Shown: positions 45,352 to 54,305, counted from the first letter of the stretch. The stretch is DNA of 64,000 nucleotides from UBA3478 sp038134285 (GCA_038134285.1 JAYPUW010000005.1:124001-188000); one strand, 5' to 3'. Notes: generated from the letters alone by a model not told the origin. Program-made: numbers and translations.

Positions 45352-45850
45352 TCTCGCCTAAAATTTGAGTTCTTATTGCTTTTCTAGCGCGCGAGAGCGT
45401 GACGCGAACCGCACTAGCATTCATGTCCATTATACTTTCAATTTCTTCAAAATCGTATCCTTCAACATCTCTCAACTGCCACACTAAACGCTGTTTCTTT
45501 GGCAAGTGTTGAACAGCATCATTTACCTTTTGCAAGCGCTGTGAACTGCTGAAGGTCTTATCTAACTCTTCTTCTTTTGAAACCAAGTCTTCTAGACTCG
45601 CCTCCTCTATTCTTAAAAAGCCATCCTGCTTTGACTTTAAACGGTCTATACTCTGGTTCTTAACCATTGTAATCGCGTAGGCCTCAATACTCTTCGCTTG
45701 CTCAGCGATCTCTTTGCGTTCTAGAATCTTTACCATTACATCCTGAACACAGTCTTGAGATTCTTCATGAGATACCAGTATTCTTTTCGCAACCCTGTAA
45801 AGTCGCGATTGTATCGATTGCAATTGATCAATAACTTTATGTTGGTTCAT
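45335..45850 (-). CDS. ECF-type RNA polymerase sigma factor
   Basis: The protein is 171 residues when begun at the ATG at 45850. Region 2 includes the SRLYRVAKRILVSHEESQDCVQDVMVKIL segment (core EESQDCVQDVMVKIL). Region 4 has VRHLPKKQRLVWQLRDVEGYDFEEI-like HLPKKQRLVWQLRDVEGY and a helix-turn-helix VRVTLSRARKAIR. The family is sigma-70 group 4. The longer frame with TTG would add five residues. It heads an operon with the membrane protein and DUF4252 gene, and is divergent from the S41 peptidase gene. Confidence 0.9.
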   Translation of the reverse strand: MNQHKVIDQLQSIQSRLYRVAKRILVSHEESQDCVQDVMVKILERKEIAEQAKSIEAYAITMVKNQSIDRLKSKQDGFLRIEEASLEDLVSKEEELDKTFSSSQRLQKVNDAVQHLPKKQRLVWQLRDVEGYDFEEIESIMDMNASAVRVTLSRARKAIRTQILGENENES

Positions 45851-45874
45851 TAAAATAGTTCTCAAGAATCACCC

Positions 45875-45906
45875 TTTAAATCTAGGACGGAAACAGCTTA
45901 AATTTG
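45875..45906 (+). promoter_or_regulatory. Putative promoter of the S41 peptidase gene
   Basis: TTTA (45875-45878) lies 20 bases before TAAATTTG (45899-45906), a full TAnnTTTG match. The -7 box is 17 bases before the ATG. The divergent sigma factor gene shares this 73-base region but shows no such box of its own. Confidence 0.55.
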
Positions 45907-45923
45907 TTACATTAGATAAAGCT

Positions 45924-47513
45924 ATGACAAACCCATCATTAAAATTCGTTTCGCTTTTTGTAGCATTATTCCTTTTCGTTGGCTGCACCAAAGAGTCTAT
46001 AGATGAGCCTTCACCTCCTGACGGCTCTAACCCTTCGGCTCTCTCACTAATTGGATTTGATAATCCTTCATTTAACGTGATGAATCCGGCCAATTGGTTG
46101 GCCTGGCAAGATAAGGTACGTAAAGCATTTGCAGAAGAGGCAGTAGATACACAAGATTTTATTTGGAATGCCTTAAACGTGTGGTACTTCTGGAAAGAAG
46201 AAACTGCAGAATTGGATGAGGATTTCTTTTCAAACCTTCAAGAGTATCTCGATTTTCTCAAAGGTTATAGCACTCCTCAGAGCATGGTAGAGGCACTCCA
46301 AAATTCGGAAGACCGTTTTACCTTCTATAACGAAAATTATAGCGTTCTTGTAAATTCCCTTGGAGGGATTAGCAAAAGTGATGGTCTAGAATTTGGTCTT
46401 GTAGCAAACGATGATTCTGAAGATGTCATTATGTACACGCGTTACGTGGCTAGAGCATCCAATGCGGAAGACGCAGGTATAAAGCGAGGTGATCTGTTTA
46501 ACCGGATCGATGGCCAACTTATAACAAGATCTAACTACCTAAACTTATTGAATAACCGCTCAGATACCTATAGTCTAGGTAAAGCTGAACAAGACGCCAC
46601 AGGAGCGTTTGTAAGTGTTGAAGAAGAGGTGTCATTGACACAAGTTGAAAACTTCAGTGAAAATCCAGTGTTGCATCACAGCATTTATACCAATGGCTCT
46701 CAAAAAGTGGGCTATTTGGTGTACAATCAATTTATCTCATCGTACAACCAAGAATTAAATGAAGTCTTCGGTACCTTCAAAAACAATTCTATTGATGAAT
46801 TGGTTATTGATTTAAGATATAATCCAGGAGGGTCAACGGCAGCTGCTGCCATTCTGGGCAGTCTCATACACAATGGTTCCGGTGTCTTTGCAAAGCAAAA
46901 GTGGAACCCTTATTGGACCAGTATGTTTGGCTCAAGTGTTGAAGATACATATAGTAGCCAAATTTCTGTAAATGGTGCAGCCATATCCCTAAATCGACTA
47001 GGAATGAAAAGGGTCTATGTTCTTACACAGTCAGGCACGGCTTCTTCAAGCGAACTGTTGATCAATGGATTAAGACCCTATATAGAGGTTATTCAGATTG
47101 GCACCACTACCAGGGGGAAGAATGAATTTTCGATCACACTGGTAGACGATCCTGGTAGTACATCAGGAAACACTGTTTTCCCTTATCTCTTTCAATCTAG
47201 CCGCGTAGATCAAATCAACCCTAAAAATAGCTTTGCATTACAACCTTTAGTGGGTAAATACGAAAACAGTGAAGGATTTTCAGATTACACCAATGGACTT
47301 GTTCCTCAAGTCCAATTCAATGAAATCGTTAAGGTCGATGGTCGAACCGTTTTTCGAATCGGGGAATTCGGCACCCTTGAGGACGGATTGTTTGGCAAAG
47401 CAATTGAACACATGTCAGGCACCATGGGTGCAACTAGATCCTTCAGTCCTTCTGGTATTCCTGCTGAGCAATTAAGAGAAAAGGAATCATTAATGTTTGT
47501 TGAATTTGAATAA
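45924..47513 (+). CDS. S41 family C-terminal-processing-type serine peptidase, lipoprotein
   Basis: The protein has a lipoprotein signal peptide with LFVGC (lipid-modified cysteine near residue 21). Residues 125-215 include a PDZ-like region (DAGIKRGDLFNRIDGQ). The S41 peptidase domain spans about 220-430: LVIDLRYNPGGSTAAAA, the serine in SGTASSSELLINGL, and the lysine in GTTTRGKNEF. It should be an outer membrane or periplasmic protease with unknown substrate. It is divergent from the ECF sigma operon and its stop overlaps the rmuC start as AATG. Confidence 0.9.
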   Translation: MTNPSLKFVSLFVALFLFVGCTKESIDEPSPPDGSNPSALSLIGFDNPSFNVMNPANWLAWQDKVRKAFAEEAVDTQDFIWNALNVWYFWKEETAELDEDFFSNLQEYLDFLKGYSTPQSMVEALQNSEDRFTFYNENYSVLVNSLGGISKSDGLEFGLVANDDSEDVIMYTRYVARASNAEDAGIKRGDLFNRIDGQLITRSNYLNLLNNRSDTYSLGKAEQDATGAFVSVEEEVSLTQVENFSENPVLHHSIYTNGSQKVGYLVYNQFISSYNQELNEVFGTFKNNSIDELVIDLRYNPGGSTAAAAILGSLIHNGSGVFAKQKWNPYWTSMFGSSVEDTYSSQISVNGAAISLNRLGMKRVYVLTQSGTASSSELLINGLRPYIEVIQIGTTTRGKNEFSITLVDDPGSTSGNTVFPYLFQSSRVDQINPKNSFALQPLVGKYENSEGFSDYTNGLVPQVQFNEIVKVDGRTVFRIGEFGTLEDGLFGKAIEHMSGTMGATRSFSPSGIPAEQLREKESLMFVEFE

Positions 47514-48799
47514 TGCTTGAAACCGTTCTCGCCTTTTTAACCTTAGTATTTGGAGTCCTTGGATTTATTTTAGGAAAGCGACTGGCTTCCAACGCCCCAA
47601 GCGATCAGCGTTTAGAAGAGCGCTTAAGTTTATTAAAAGAAGCGCTTGAGCAAGAGAAGAATGAGCATCAAAGATTGATTGAAAAGCACCAAGAAACCTA
47701 TACTACATTAGTTGAAACGCAGAAAGAATTAGAGTTTTTAAACGACAAAAACAGCCATCGCCAAGAAGAACTTGAGCAGTTACAAAAGCAATTCAAGACT
47801 GAGTTTGAAAACCTAGCACAGAAAATCTTTGAAGAGAAATCCACTAAGATTAGTGAAGAGAATCAAAAAAACATCAAAACACTCTTAGATCCTTTAAGAG
47901 AACGAATTACTGATTTTTCGCAAAAGGTAGAAGAGAGCAATAAACAGAATCTCACCTTTCACGAAACTTTCAAGGTGCAGTTAAAGCACATGCAAGACCA
48001 AAGTCTTGTGATGAAAAATGAGACAGCTAATCTCATCAAAGCGCTTAAGGGGGACAATAAACTTCAGGGAAATTGGGGTGAACTCGTATTAGAGCGCATT
48101 CTAGAAAAATCAGGTCTGCGCAAAGACAGTGAATACATGGTGCAACAAAGCTTCACCAATGATGAAGGACGCAGACTGATGCCTGATGTCGTTTTAAATC
48201 TCCCTAATAATAAAAAGATTATCATCGACTCAAAAGTTTCTCTGGTACACTACGAACAATTCGTGAATGCTTCTGAGCAGGAGCAAGAGACTCTTGCTAA
48301 GTTGCATCTCAATTCATTACAGCGCCACATTAAAGAATTAAGCGAGAAGCGCTATGAGGATATTTATGATATCGCTTCACCGGATTTTGTCATCCTCTTT
48401 ATCCCTATCGAACCGGCATTTGGCGCTGCATTACAGCAAGATCCACAGCTTTACCTAAAGGCGTTTGAACGAAACATCATCTTAGTCACCCCTACCACGC
48501 TATTGGCTACTTTGCGCACAATAGATTCTATGTGGAACAACGAGCGACAGCACAAGAACGCGTTAGAAATCGCCCAACGAGCTGGCGCTTTACACGACAA
48601 GTTTGTCGGATTCATTGAAGACCTGAATAAAGTTGGAATTCGAATGAATGATGCAAAGAAATCCTATGAAGATGCGATGAAAAAACTACACACCGGTAAC
48701 GGTAATGTGGTGAGCAGTATTATCAGGCTACAAAACCTTGGAGCGAAGGCCAAGAAAGAATTGCCCGAGGAAAATAAAGCTAGAGCCCTAGAAGAATAA
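47513..48799 (+). CDS. rmuC: DNA recombination protein RmuC
   Basis: RmuC limits inversions between short inverted repeats and is a predicted nuclease-like protein. The N-terminal membrane helix (about 2-22) is followed by a long coiled coil (about 30-165). The RmuC domain then has LQGNWGELVLERILEKSGLRKDSEY, PDVVLNLPNNKKIIIDSKVSL (core KKIIIDSKVSL) and VILFIPIEPAF. At 428 residues it is typical. Its ATG overlaps the S41 peptidase stop by one base. It ends 8 bases from the convergent carB. Confidence 0.93.
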   Translation: MLETVLAFLTLVFGVLGFILGKRLASNAPSDQRLEERLSLLKEALEQEKNEHQRLIEKHQETYTTLVETQKELEFLNDKNSHRQEELEQLQKQFKTEFENLAQKIFEEKSTKISEENQKNIKTLLDPLRERITDFSQKVEESNKQNLTFHETFKVQLKHMQDQSLVMKNETANLIKALKGDNKLQGNWGELVLERILEKSGLRKDSEYMVQQSFTNDEGRRLMPDVVLNLPNNKKIIIDSKVSLVHYEQFVNASEQEQETLAKLHLNSLQRHIKELSEKRYEDIYDIASPDFVILFIPIEPAFGAALQQDPQLYLKAFERNIILVTPTTLLATLRTIDSMWNNERQHKNALEIAQRAGALHDKFVGFIEDLNKVGIRMNDAKKSYEDAMKKLHTGNGNVVSSIIRLQNLGAKAKKELPEENKARALEE

Positions 48800-48807
48800 G
48801 ATGCTAT

Positions 48808-51660
48808 CTATTTAGAAAGGTACATCTTCCTTCGGGTGTAAAGCTCATAAAATGCATCATCCTTTAAATCTTCAATGAAGAGAATACTTTCTCCTGTACT
48901 CTTCATTTCAGGTCCCAAATTCTTATTGACATTCGGGAATTTGTTGAATGAGAACACGGGCTGCTTAATCGCATAACCTTCTAAATGAGGATTAAAGTTG
49001 AAATCTTTAACCTTTTTGTCTCCCAGCATTACCTTAGTAGCGTAGTTCACGTAGGGTTCACCATAGGCTTTAGAGATAAAGGGCACCGTTCTCGAAGCGC
49101 GAGGGTTTGCCTCAATGATATAAACTGTGTCGTCCTTAATCGCAAATTGAATATTGATGAGTCCCACCGTTTTGAGTGCTAGTGCAATTTTTTTAGTGTG
49201 GTCTTTAATTTGCTGCATTACAAATTCCCCTAGGTTAAACGGAGGAAGTGTGGCATTTGAGTCTCCTGAATGAATACCGCATGGCTCAATATGCTCCATG
49301 ATTCCGATAATATAAACCTCTTCGCCATCACAGATTGCATCTGCTTCTGCCTCAATAGCACCATCTAAATAGTGGTCTAGAAGTAGTTTGTTATTAGGAA
49401 TACTTCTCAGTAGATCTACCACATGAGCTTCTAACTCTTCTTTATTGATCACAATTTTCATTCCTTGACCACCCAATACATAAGACGGTCTTACAAGAAG
49501 AGGGAAGCTGAGCTCCTCTGAAAGCGCTAAGGCCTCGTCTGCATTCTCTGCTACACCAAATTTTGGATACGGAATGCCTAGATTCTTTAAAAGAGTTGAG
49601 AAACTCCCTCTGTCTTCAGCAAGGTCTAGGGCTTGAAAAGAAGTTCCAATGATCGGAATGTTATAGCGATCTAGTTTTTCAGCAAGCTTAAGCGCAGTTT
49701 GTCCTCCGAGCTGAACAATAACTCCTTCAGGCTTTTCATGCTTGATGATATCGTAAATATGTTCCCAGAAAACAGGTTCAAAGTAGAGTTTATCTGCAGT
49801 GTCAAAGTCCGTTGAAACGGTCTCAGGGTTACAGTTGATCATGATGGTTTCGTATCCAGCCTCAGCAGCGGCTAATACCCCGTGCACACAACAATAGTCA
49901 AACTCAATGCCTTGTCCGATACGATTCGGTCCTGAACCCAATACCACAATTTTTTTACGATCTGAAACAATCGATTCATTTTGAATAGTTCTGGTACCAT
50001 CAGCATACTGCATCTCCTCTTCAAAAGTGGAGTAATAATATGGGGTCTGTGCCATAAATTCAGCGGCACATGTATCTACGAGCTTATACACTCGCTTCAC
50101 CCCTAGTTCCTCCCGCTTATTGTAAACTTCACTTTCGAGGCATCCCATCATATGTGCAATTTGACGATCTGCAAATCCTTTCTGCTTAGCCTCGAGCAAC
50201 AATTCTTTTGAGAGGTCTTCAATCTTATGAGACGAAATCTCTTTTTCTAGTTGATAGAGCTCCTCGTATTGCTTCAAGAACCACATATCTATCTTGGTTA
50301 TATCGTGAATCCGCTGAAGCGGTATTCCTAATTGGATGGCATCGTAAATAACAAAAACTCTATCCCAGCTAGCTATTGTTAACTTTTGAATGATTTCATC
50401 GTATTGCGTATAGCCTTTACCGTCTGCTCCTAATCCGTTTCGCTTAATTTCTAATGATTGAGTAGCTTTATGAAGGGCTTCTTGAAAGCAACGTCCAATA
50501 CCCATCACCTCTCCTACAGCCTTCATTTGTAAACCAAGAGAGCGATCTGCGCCTTCGAATTTGTCAAAGTTCCATCTTGGAATTTTAACAATGACATAAT
50601 CCAAGGTAGGCTCAAATAGCGCAGAAGTGGTTTTTGTAATTTGATTCTCTAATTCATCTAAGGTGTATCCGATCGCGAGCTTTGCGGCAATTTTGGCAAT
50701 AGGATAACCCGTTGCCTTTGAAGCTAAAGCCGATGAGCGCGAAACTCTAGGATTAATTTCAATGGCAATTATATCTTCTTTTTCATCAGGACTTACAGCG
50801 AACTGTACATTACATCCGCCAGCAAAGTCACCAATATTGCGCATCATCTTGATCGCCATGTCTCGCATGCGCTGAAACGTGCGATCTGAAAGGGTCATTG
50901 CCGGGGCCACTGTAATGGAGTCACCGGTGTGAATCCCCATAGGATCCATATTCTCAATCGTACAGATGATGACCACATTGTCATTAGCGTCTCGAAGAAG
51001 CTCTAATTCGTATTCTTTCCAACCGATCAGAGCCTTGTCGATCATTACCTCGTGTATAGGTGAGACTTCAAGACCATAGCTCAACTGTTGATCAAACTTT
51101 TCGGGATCGTAAATGATAGAAGCTCCTGCACCTCCAAGTGTAAAGGATGCCCTTACACATAAAGGAAACCCAAACTGCTGAGCGATTTCTTTACCCTTCA
51201 AAAAAGAATTGGCTGAGGCCTGAGGTGGCATTCCGATGTTTATTTTTTGCATTAAATCACGAAACTTCTCACGATCCTCTGTAATCTGAATGGCGTCGAT
51301 ATCTACCCCTATAATTTCAACCCCAAAATCATTCCAAATCCCCTTCTCGTCAGCTTCTATACATAGGTTAAGAGCCGTTTGACCTCCCATGGTCGGAAGC
51401 ACGGCGTCAATATTCGGATGCTTCTTCAAAATCTCAATGATAGATTTCGTCGTAAGCGGAAGTAGGTACACGTGATCCGCCATCGACGGATCTGTCATAA
51501 TTGTTGCGGGGTTCGAATTAATCAAAACCGTTTCTATACCGTCTTCTCTTAAAGATCTTAAGGCTTGTGATCCTGAATAGTCAAATTCACAAGCTTGTCC
51601 GATTACGATAGGCCCTGAGCCAATGATTAAGATAGAATTGAGGTCTTTGCGTTTAGGCAT
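48808..51660 (-). CDS. carB: Carbamoyl phosphate synthase large subunit (form without the MGS-like domain)
   Basis: CarB makes carbamoyl phosphate for pyrimidine and arginine synthesis from bicarbonate, ATP and ammonia supplied by CarA. Two ATP-grasp halves are visible: the first begins ILIIGSGPIVIGQACEFDYSG and the second KIVVLGSGPNRIGQGIEFDY. At 950 residues it is about 120 shorter than E. coli CarB. It stops after ESILFIEDLKDDAFYELY, so the C-terminal MGS-like allosteric domain is absent, as in other Bacteroidetes. carA is not in the window. A -7 box, TACTTTTG, lies 13 bases upstream. Confidence 0.96.
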   Translation of the reverse strand: MPKRKDLNSILIIGSGPIVIGQACEFDYSGSQALRSLREDGIETVLINSNPATIMTDPSMADHVYLLPLTTKSIIEILKKHPNIDAVLPTMGGQTALNLCIEADEKGIWNDFGVEIIGVDIDAIQITEDREKFRDLMQKINIGMPPQASANSFLKGKEIAQQFGFPLCVRASFTLGGAGASIIYDPEKFDQQLSYGLEVSPIHEVMIDKALIGWKEYELELLRDANDNVVIICTIENMDPMGIHTGDSITVAPAMTLSDRTFQRMRDMAIKMMRNIGDFAGGCNVQFAVSPDEKEDIIAIEINPRVSRSSALASKATGYPIAKIAAKLAIGYTLDELENQITKTTSALFEPTLDYVIVKIPRWNFDKFEGADRSLGLQMKAVGEVMGIGRCFQEALHKATQSLEIKRNGLGADGKGYTQYDEIIQKLTIASWDRVFVIYDAIQLGIPLQRIHDITKIDMWFLKQYEELYQLEKEISSHKIEDLSKELLLEAKQKGFADRQIAHMMGCLESEVYNKREELGVKRVYKLVDTCAAEFMAQTPYYYSTFEEEMQYADGTRTIQNESIVSDRKKIVVLGSGPNRIGQGIEFDYCCVHGVLAAAEAGYETIMINCNPETVSTDFDTADKLYFEPVFWEHIYDIIKHEKPEGVIVQLGGQTALKLAEKLDRYNIPIIGTSFQALDLAEDRGSFSTLLKNLGIPYPKFGVAENADEALALSEELSFPLLVRPSYVLGGQGMKIVINKEELEAHVVDLLRSIPNNKLLLDHYLDGAIEAEADAICDGEEVYIIGIMEHIEPCGIHSGDSNATLPPFNLGEFVMQQIKDHTKKIALALKTVGLINIQFAIKDDTVYIIEANPRASRTVPFISKAYGEPYVNYATKVMLGDKKVKDFNFNPHLEGYAIKQPVFSFNKFPNVNKNLGPEMKSTGESILFIEDLKDDAFYELYTRRKMYLSK

Positions 51661-51673
51661 GAGAATTGGTTTT

Positions 51674-51681
51674 CAAAAGTA
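51674..51681 (-). promoter_or_regulatory. Putative -7 promoter element of carB
   Basis: The minus strand reads TACTTTTG, a full TAnnTTTG match, 13 bases before the carB ATG and immediately downstream of the rpmH terminator. No good -33 is visible. Confidence 0.45.
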
Positions 51682-51687
51682 TAGATC

Positions 51688-51719
51688 AAAAAAAAGGTGT
51701 TACCTTAAAAATAACACCT
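51688..51719 (-). terminator. Intrinsic terminator after rpmH
   Basis: AGGTGTTA and TAACACCT form an 8-base stem with a 9-base loop. On the minus strand the stem is followed by eight T. It lies between the rpmH stop and the carB start. Confidence 0.88.
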
Positions 51720-51755
51720 CTTAACTAGTATTTCAATGAGACTCTTCTTCGCATC

Positions 51756-51914
51756 TTATTTCTTGTGACGCGGCTCTGAAGAGACGGTTAATTTCTTTCT
51801 TCCCTTGGCACGTCGACTAGCAAGAACTTTACGGCCATTTTTGGTAGCCATGCGCTCACGAAAACCGTGGTTGTTTCTTCTTTTGCGTTTCGAAGGTTGG
51901 TAAGTTCTTTTCAT
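51756..51914 (-). CDS. rpmH: 50S ribosomal protein L34
   Basis: The frame encodes 52 residues beginning MKRTYQPSKRKRRNNHGFRE and containing ERMATKNGRKVLASRRAKGR, the full L34 signature. The extension to 52 residues (ending SSEPRHKK) is a few residues beyond the E. coli 46. It has an upstream -7 box and a strong terminator, so it is transcribed alone. rnpA does not follow it, unlike in most bacteria. Confidence 0.96.
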   Translation of the reverse strand: MKRTYQPSKRKRRNNHGFRERMATKNGRKVLASRRAKGRKKLTVSSEPRHKK

Positions 51915-51955
51915 TCGTGATTCTTTATAGGATCGTACCTTGAATTTATCGGGTG

Positions 51956-51989
51956 CAAATATAGAGATATTTTTAAAATCAAATGCAAA
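51956..51989 (-). promoter_or_regulatory. Promoter of rpmH
   Basis: On the minus strand TTTG (51986-51989) is followed 22 bases later by TATATTTG (51956-51963), a full TAnnTTTG match. The -7 box lies 41 bases before the L34 ATG. A second TTTG 16 bases from it is an alternative -33. Confidence 0.6.
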
Positions 51990-52011
51990 AAGTCTTGCCC
52001 ATAGTTTTGAT

Positions 52012-52019
52012 TAAATTTG
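52012..52019 (+). promoter_or_regulatory. Putative -7 promoter element of the TPR-like membrane protein gene
   Basis: TAAATTTG matches TAnnTTTG fully and ends 17 bases before the ATG. The nearest TTG upstream is only 14 bases away, shorter than normal spacing. Confidence 0.45.
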
Positions 52020-52036
52020 CTCTCTAACCTGAACGC

Positions 52037-52552
52037 ATGATCCATAAGAATATTAAAATTTTACTGAGTAGCGTCGCCTTGGGCTATGCGATCTTACAGT
52101 TTATTGAGGGGTTTATTGGCAACGGAATCTTTTTTGTACTTCTGAGCGCCCTCGTCCTGTTTTTGTACTTCAGAAATGAAATCATTCTCTTGTCGTTTTT
52201 AAAAATGCGCAAACAAGATCTTGCTGGTACGGAACGTTTATTACTCCGCATAAAAGATCCTCAAGCTGCATTGGTTAAAAAACAACAGGGATATTACAAT
52301 TATCTCTTTGGGATTATTTATTCTCAACGCAACCTTAACGAGGCAGAGAAGTTTTTCAAATCGGCTCTTAAATATGGACTAAGCATGGATCATGATATAG
52401 CAATGGCGAAGCTTAGCCTTGCGGGTATTGCGATGCAAAAAAGAAGGAAGATCGAAGCTCAAACACTCTTGACAGAGGCCAAGAAACTAGATAAAGGAGG
52501 ATTACTGTTAGATCAGGTAAAACTGATGCAACAGCAACTCAAGCGCATCTAA
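52037..52552 (+). CDS. Membrane protein with a TPR-like C-terminal region, function unknown
   Basis: The 171-residue protein has two membrane helices at about 8-30 and 32-56. The soluble part (about 65-171) resembles tetratricopeptide-type helices: YYNYLFGIIYSQRNLNEAEKFFKSALKYGL, AMAKLSLAGIAMQKRRKIEAQTLLTEAKKLDK (cores NEAEKFFKSALKYG and RRKIEAQTLLTEAKKLD). TPR regions mediate protein contacts; no partner is evident. It is divergent from rpmH. I do not recognise a named family. Confidence 0.72.
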   Translation: MIHKNIKILLSSVALGYAILQFIEGFIGNGIFFVLLSALVLFLYFRNEIILLSFLKMRKQDLAGTERLLLRIKDPQAALVKKQQGYYNYLFGIIYSQRNLNEAEKFFKSALKYGLSMDHDIAMAKLSLAGIAMQKRRKIEAQTLLTEAKKLDKGGLLLDQVKLMQQQLKRI

Positions 52553-52665
52553 AAATTCTGCTATTTTTAACAAAATGCTCATTTTCAGTTTACTGGACTT
52601 CGGACTAGCGCGGTTTTTAGGCAGATTTTTACTATTTTTATTAATCTTAACACTTGATTGAATCA

Positions 52666-52962
52666 ATGAGCAACCTAAACCCAAAAGACAATACTTTTTT
52701 AAGACAATACGAGGTTTGTGTTGAAGGAAATCTAGCCAAAATAGAATACGCTGCACAAGAGAAGAAAGTATTTCTTACCAAATTGGTCATTCCTGAGCAA
52801 ATCAATACCAAAGAATTCAAAGACGCTTTTATTAAAGCGGTTCTAGACCACATTCAAGAGCAAAAATTAAGGGTTGTTCCTACCAGTCCTCAAATCGCTG
52901 GTTTCCTCAGAAAACACAGACAACAATACAAAGAGATGCTGCCTGTTGGCATTCGTATCTAA
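52666..52962 (+). CDS. Small GNAT-like protein of the YjdJ type (possibly inactive)
   Basis: The 98-residue protein resembles the short Gcn5-related N-acetyltransferases: GNLAKIEYAAQEKKVFLTKLVIPE, followed by KAVLDHIQEQKLRVVPTSPQIAGFLRKH. Normal members have a glycine-rich acetyl-CoA loop (ELRGQGIA) after VPE; here the corresponding residues read QINTKEFKDAF, without the glycines. An enzymatic role is therefore doubtful. The ATG at 52666 is preferred over a TTG four codons upstream. It ends 8 bases from the convergent mtaB gene. Confidence 0.68.
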   Translation: MSNLNPKDNTFLRQYEVCVEGNLAKIEYAAQEKKVFLTKLVIPEQINTKEFKDAFIKAVLDHIQEQKLRVVPTSPQIAGFLRKHRQQYKEMLPVGIRI

Positions 52963-52970
52963 AGATTCGC

Positions 52971-54305
52971 TTATTTTATTCGGGCAAAACCTTTTTCATC
53001 GATAACGTCTAATTCTACTTTCTTTAAGACGTTCGACAACCCTGGATCCCAAGGTGTCCTTACCCGAATGTAATTCTCTGTAAAACCCTCTGCATAGCCT
53101 TCATTGATTTCTTTTTCAAAGAGTACCTCACGAGAAGTTCCAAGGTGTTGTTCGTAGAATTGACGTTTTTTCTTCTCTGAAAGGCTTCTTAACATTTTTG
53201 AGCGCTTTTTTCTCACTTCATGAGGCACAGCTCCCTCCATTGATGAAGCTGGTGTATTTTCACGCTCAGAATAGGTAAACACGTGTAAATAAGACACCTC
53301 TAGGTCAAGTAAGAACTGATATGTTTCTAAGAAAAGTTCGTCGGTTTCACCCGGAAAGCCAACTATGACATCAACACCAATGCAGGCGTCTGGCATAATT
53401 GAACGGATACGCTCAATGCGCTGACGATATAACTTAGTTAGGTACCTTCTTTTCATTCGCTTAAGAAGCGTGTCTGATCCACTTTGAAGTGGAATATGAA
53501 AGTGAGGTACAAAGTTTTTGCTCTGGGCTACAAAATCAATAATCTGATCTGATAGTAGGTTGGGTTCGATAGATGAAATACGCAGTCGAGAGATCCCTTC
53601 AACCTCATCTAAGGCCTCTATTAATTCTAAGAAGGTGTGATCGTGCTTTTTATTTCCATGTTCACCTTTTCCGTAATCGCCAATATTAACCCCGGTTAAG
53701 ACGATTTCCTTAATGCCCTGAGCAGCTATTTCTTTTGCCTGATCGAGTAGTTCTTGAAGTGGAGCACTTCTAGAAATTCCGCGCGCTAACGGAATGGTGC
53801 AATAGGTACATGGGTAATCACAGCCATCTTGCACCTTTAAGAAAGCGCGCGTGCGTTCTCCTATAGCGTAACTGCTTACAAACGTATCTGTTTGCTCGAT
53901 TTCACAGGCGTGAACATGTCCTTGAGCATTTGTTTTGGGTGACTCTAATAGCCCGTTGAGGTAACTTGAAAGACTGAACTTTTCACGTGCGCCTAACACC
54001 ATATCTACCCCGTCGACAGCAGCCAATTCTTCAGGTTTAAGCTGTGCATAGCAACCTACTGCCACGATGTAAGCCTCTGGATTTAATTGATGGGCCGATT
54101 TCGCAATAGTTCTAAACTTTTTATCGGCATTATCAGTAACTGAACAGGTGTTGATAACATATACATCAGCCACCTCTTCGAAGGCTACCTTCTGATATCC
54201 CTCTTGCTCTAACGAACGTGCCAAGGTAGAAGTCTCTGAGAAATTCAACTTACATCCCAAAGTGTAAAATGCAACCCTATTGGTTTGTGTACGCGCTACT
54301 CCCAT
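52971..54305 (-). CDS. mtaB: tRNA N6-threonylcarbamoyladenosine37 methylthiotransferase MtaB
   Basis: MtaB adds the methylthio group to t6A37 in ANN-reading tRNAs. The UPF0004 domain starts VAFYTLGCKLNFSETS with the first cluster cysteine. The radical SAM motif CDYPCTYC follows at about 155-162, in DGCDYPCTYCTIPLARG. A TRAM-like C-terminal region is present at about 375-444. The GTGVNIGDYG region and GFPGETDE are typical. At 444 residues the length is normal. Its start overlaps the stop of the GlmU-like gene by 10 bases. Confidence 0.93.
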   Translation of the reverse strand: MGVARTQTNRVAFYTLGCKLNFSETSTLARSLEQEGYQKVAFEEVADVYVINTCSVTDNADKKFRTIAKSAHQLNPEAYIVAVGCYAQLKPEELAAVDGVDMVLGAREKFSLSSYLNGLLESPKTNAQGHVHACEIEQTDTFVSSYAIGERTRAFLKVQDGCDYPCTYCTIPLARGISRSAPLQELLDQAKEIAAQGIKEIVLTGVNIGDYGKGEHGNKKHDHTFLELIEALDEVEGISRLRISSIEPNLLSDQIIDFVAQSKNFVPHFHIPLQSGSDTLLKRMKRRYLTKLYRQRIERIRSIMPDACIGVDVIVGFPGETDELFLETYQFLLDLEVSYLHVFTYSERENTPASSMEGAVPHEVRKKRSKMLRSLSEKKKRQFYEQHLGTSREVLFEKEINEGYAEGFTENYIRVRTPWDPGLSNVLKKVELDVIDEKGFARIK

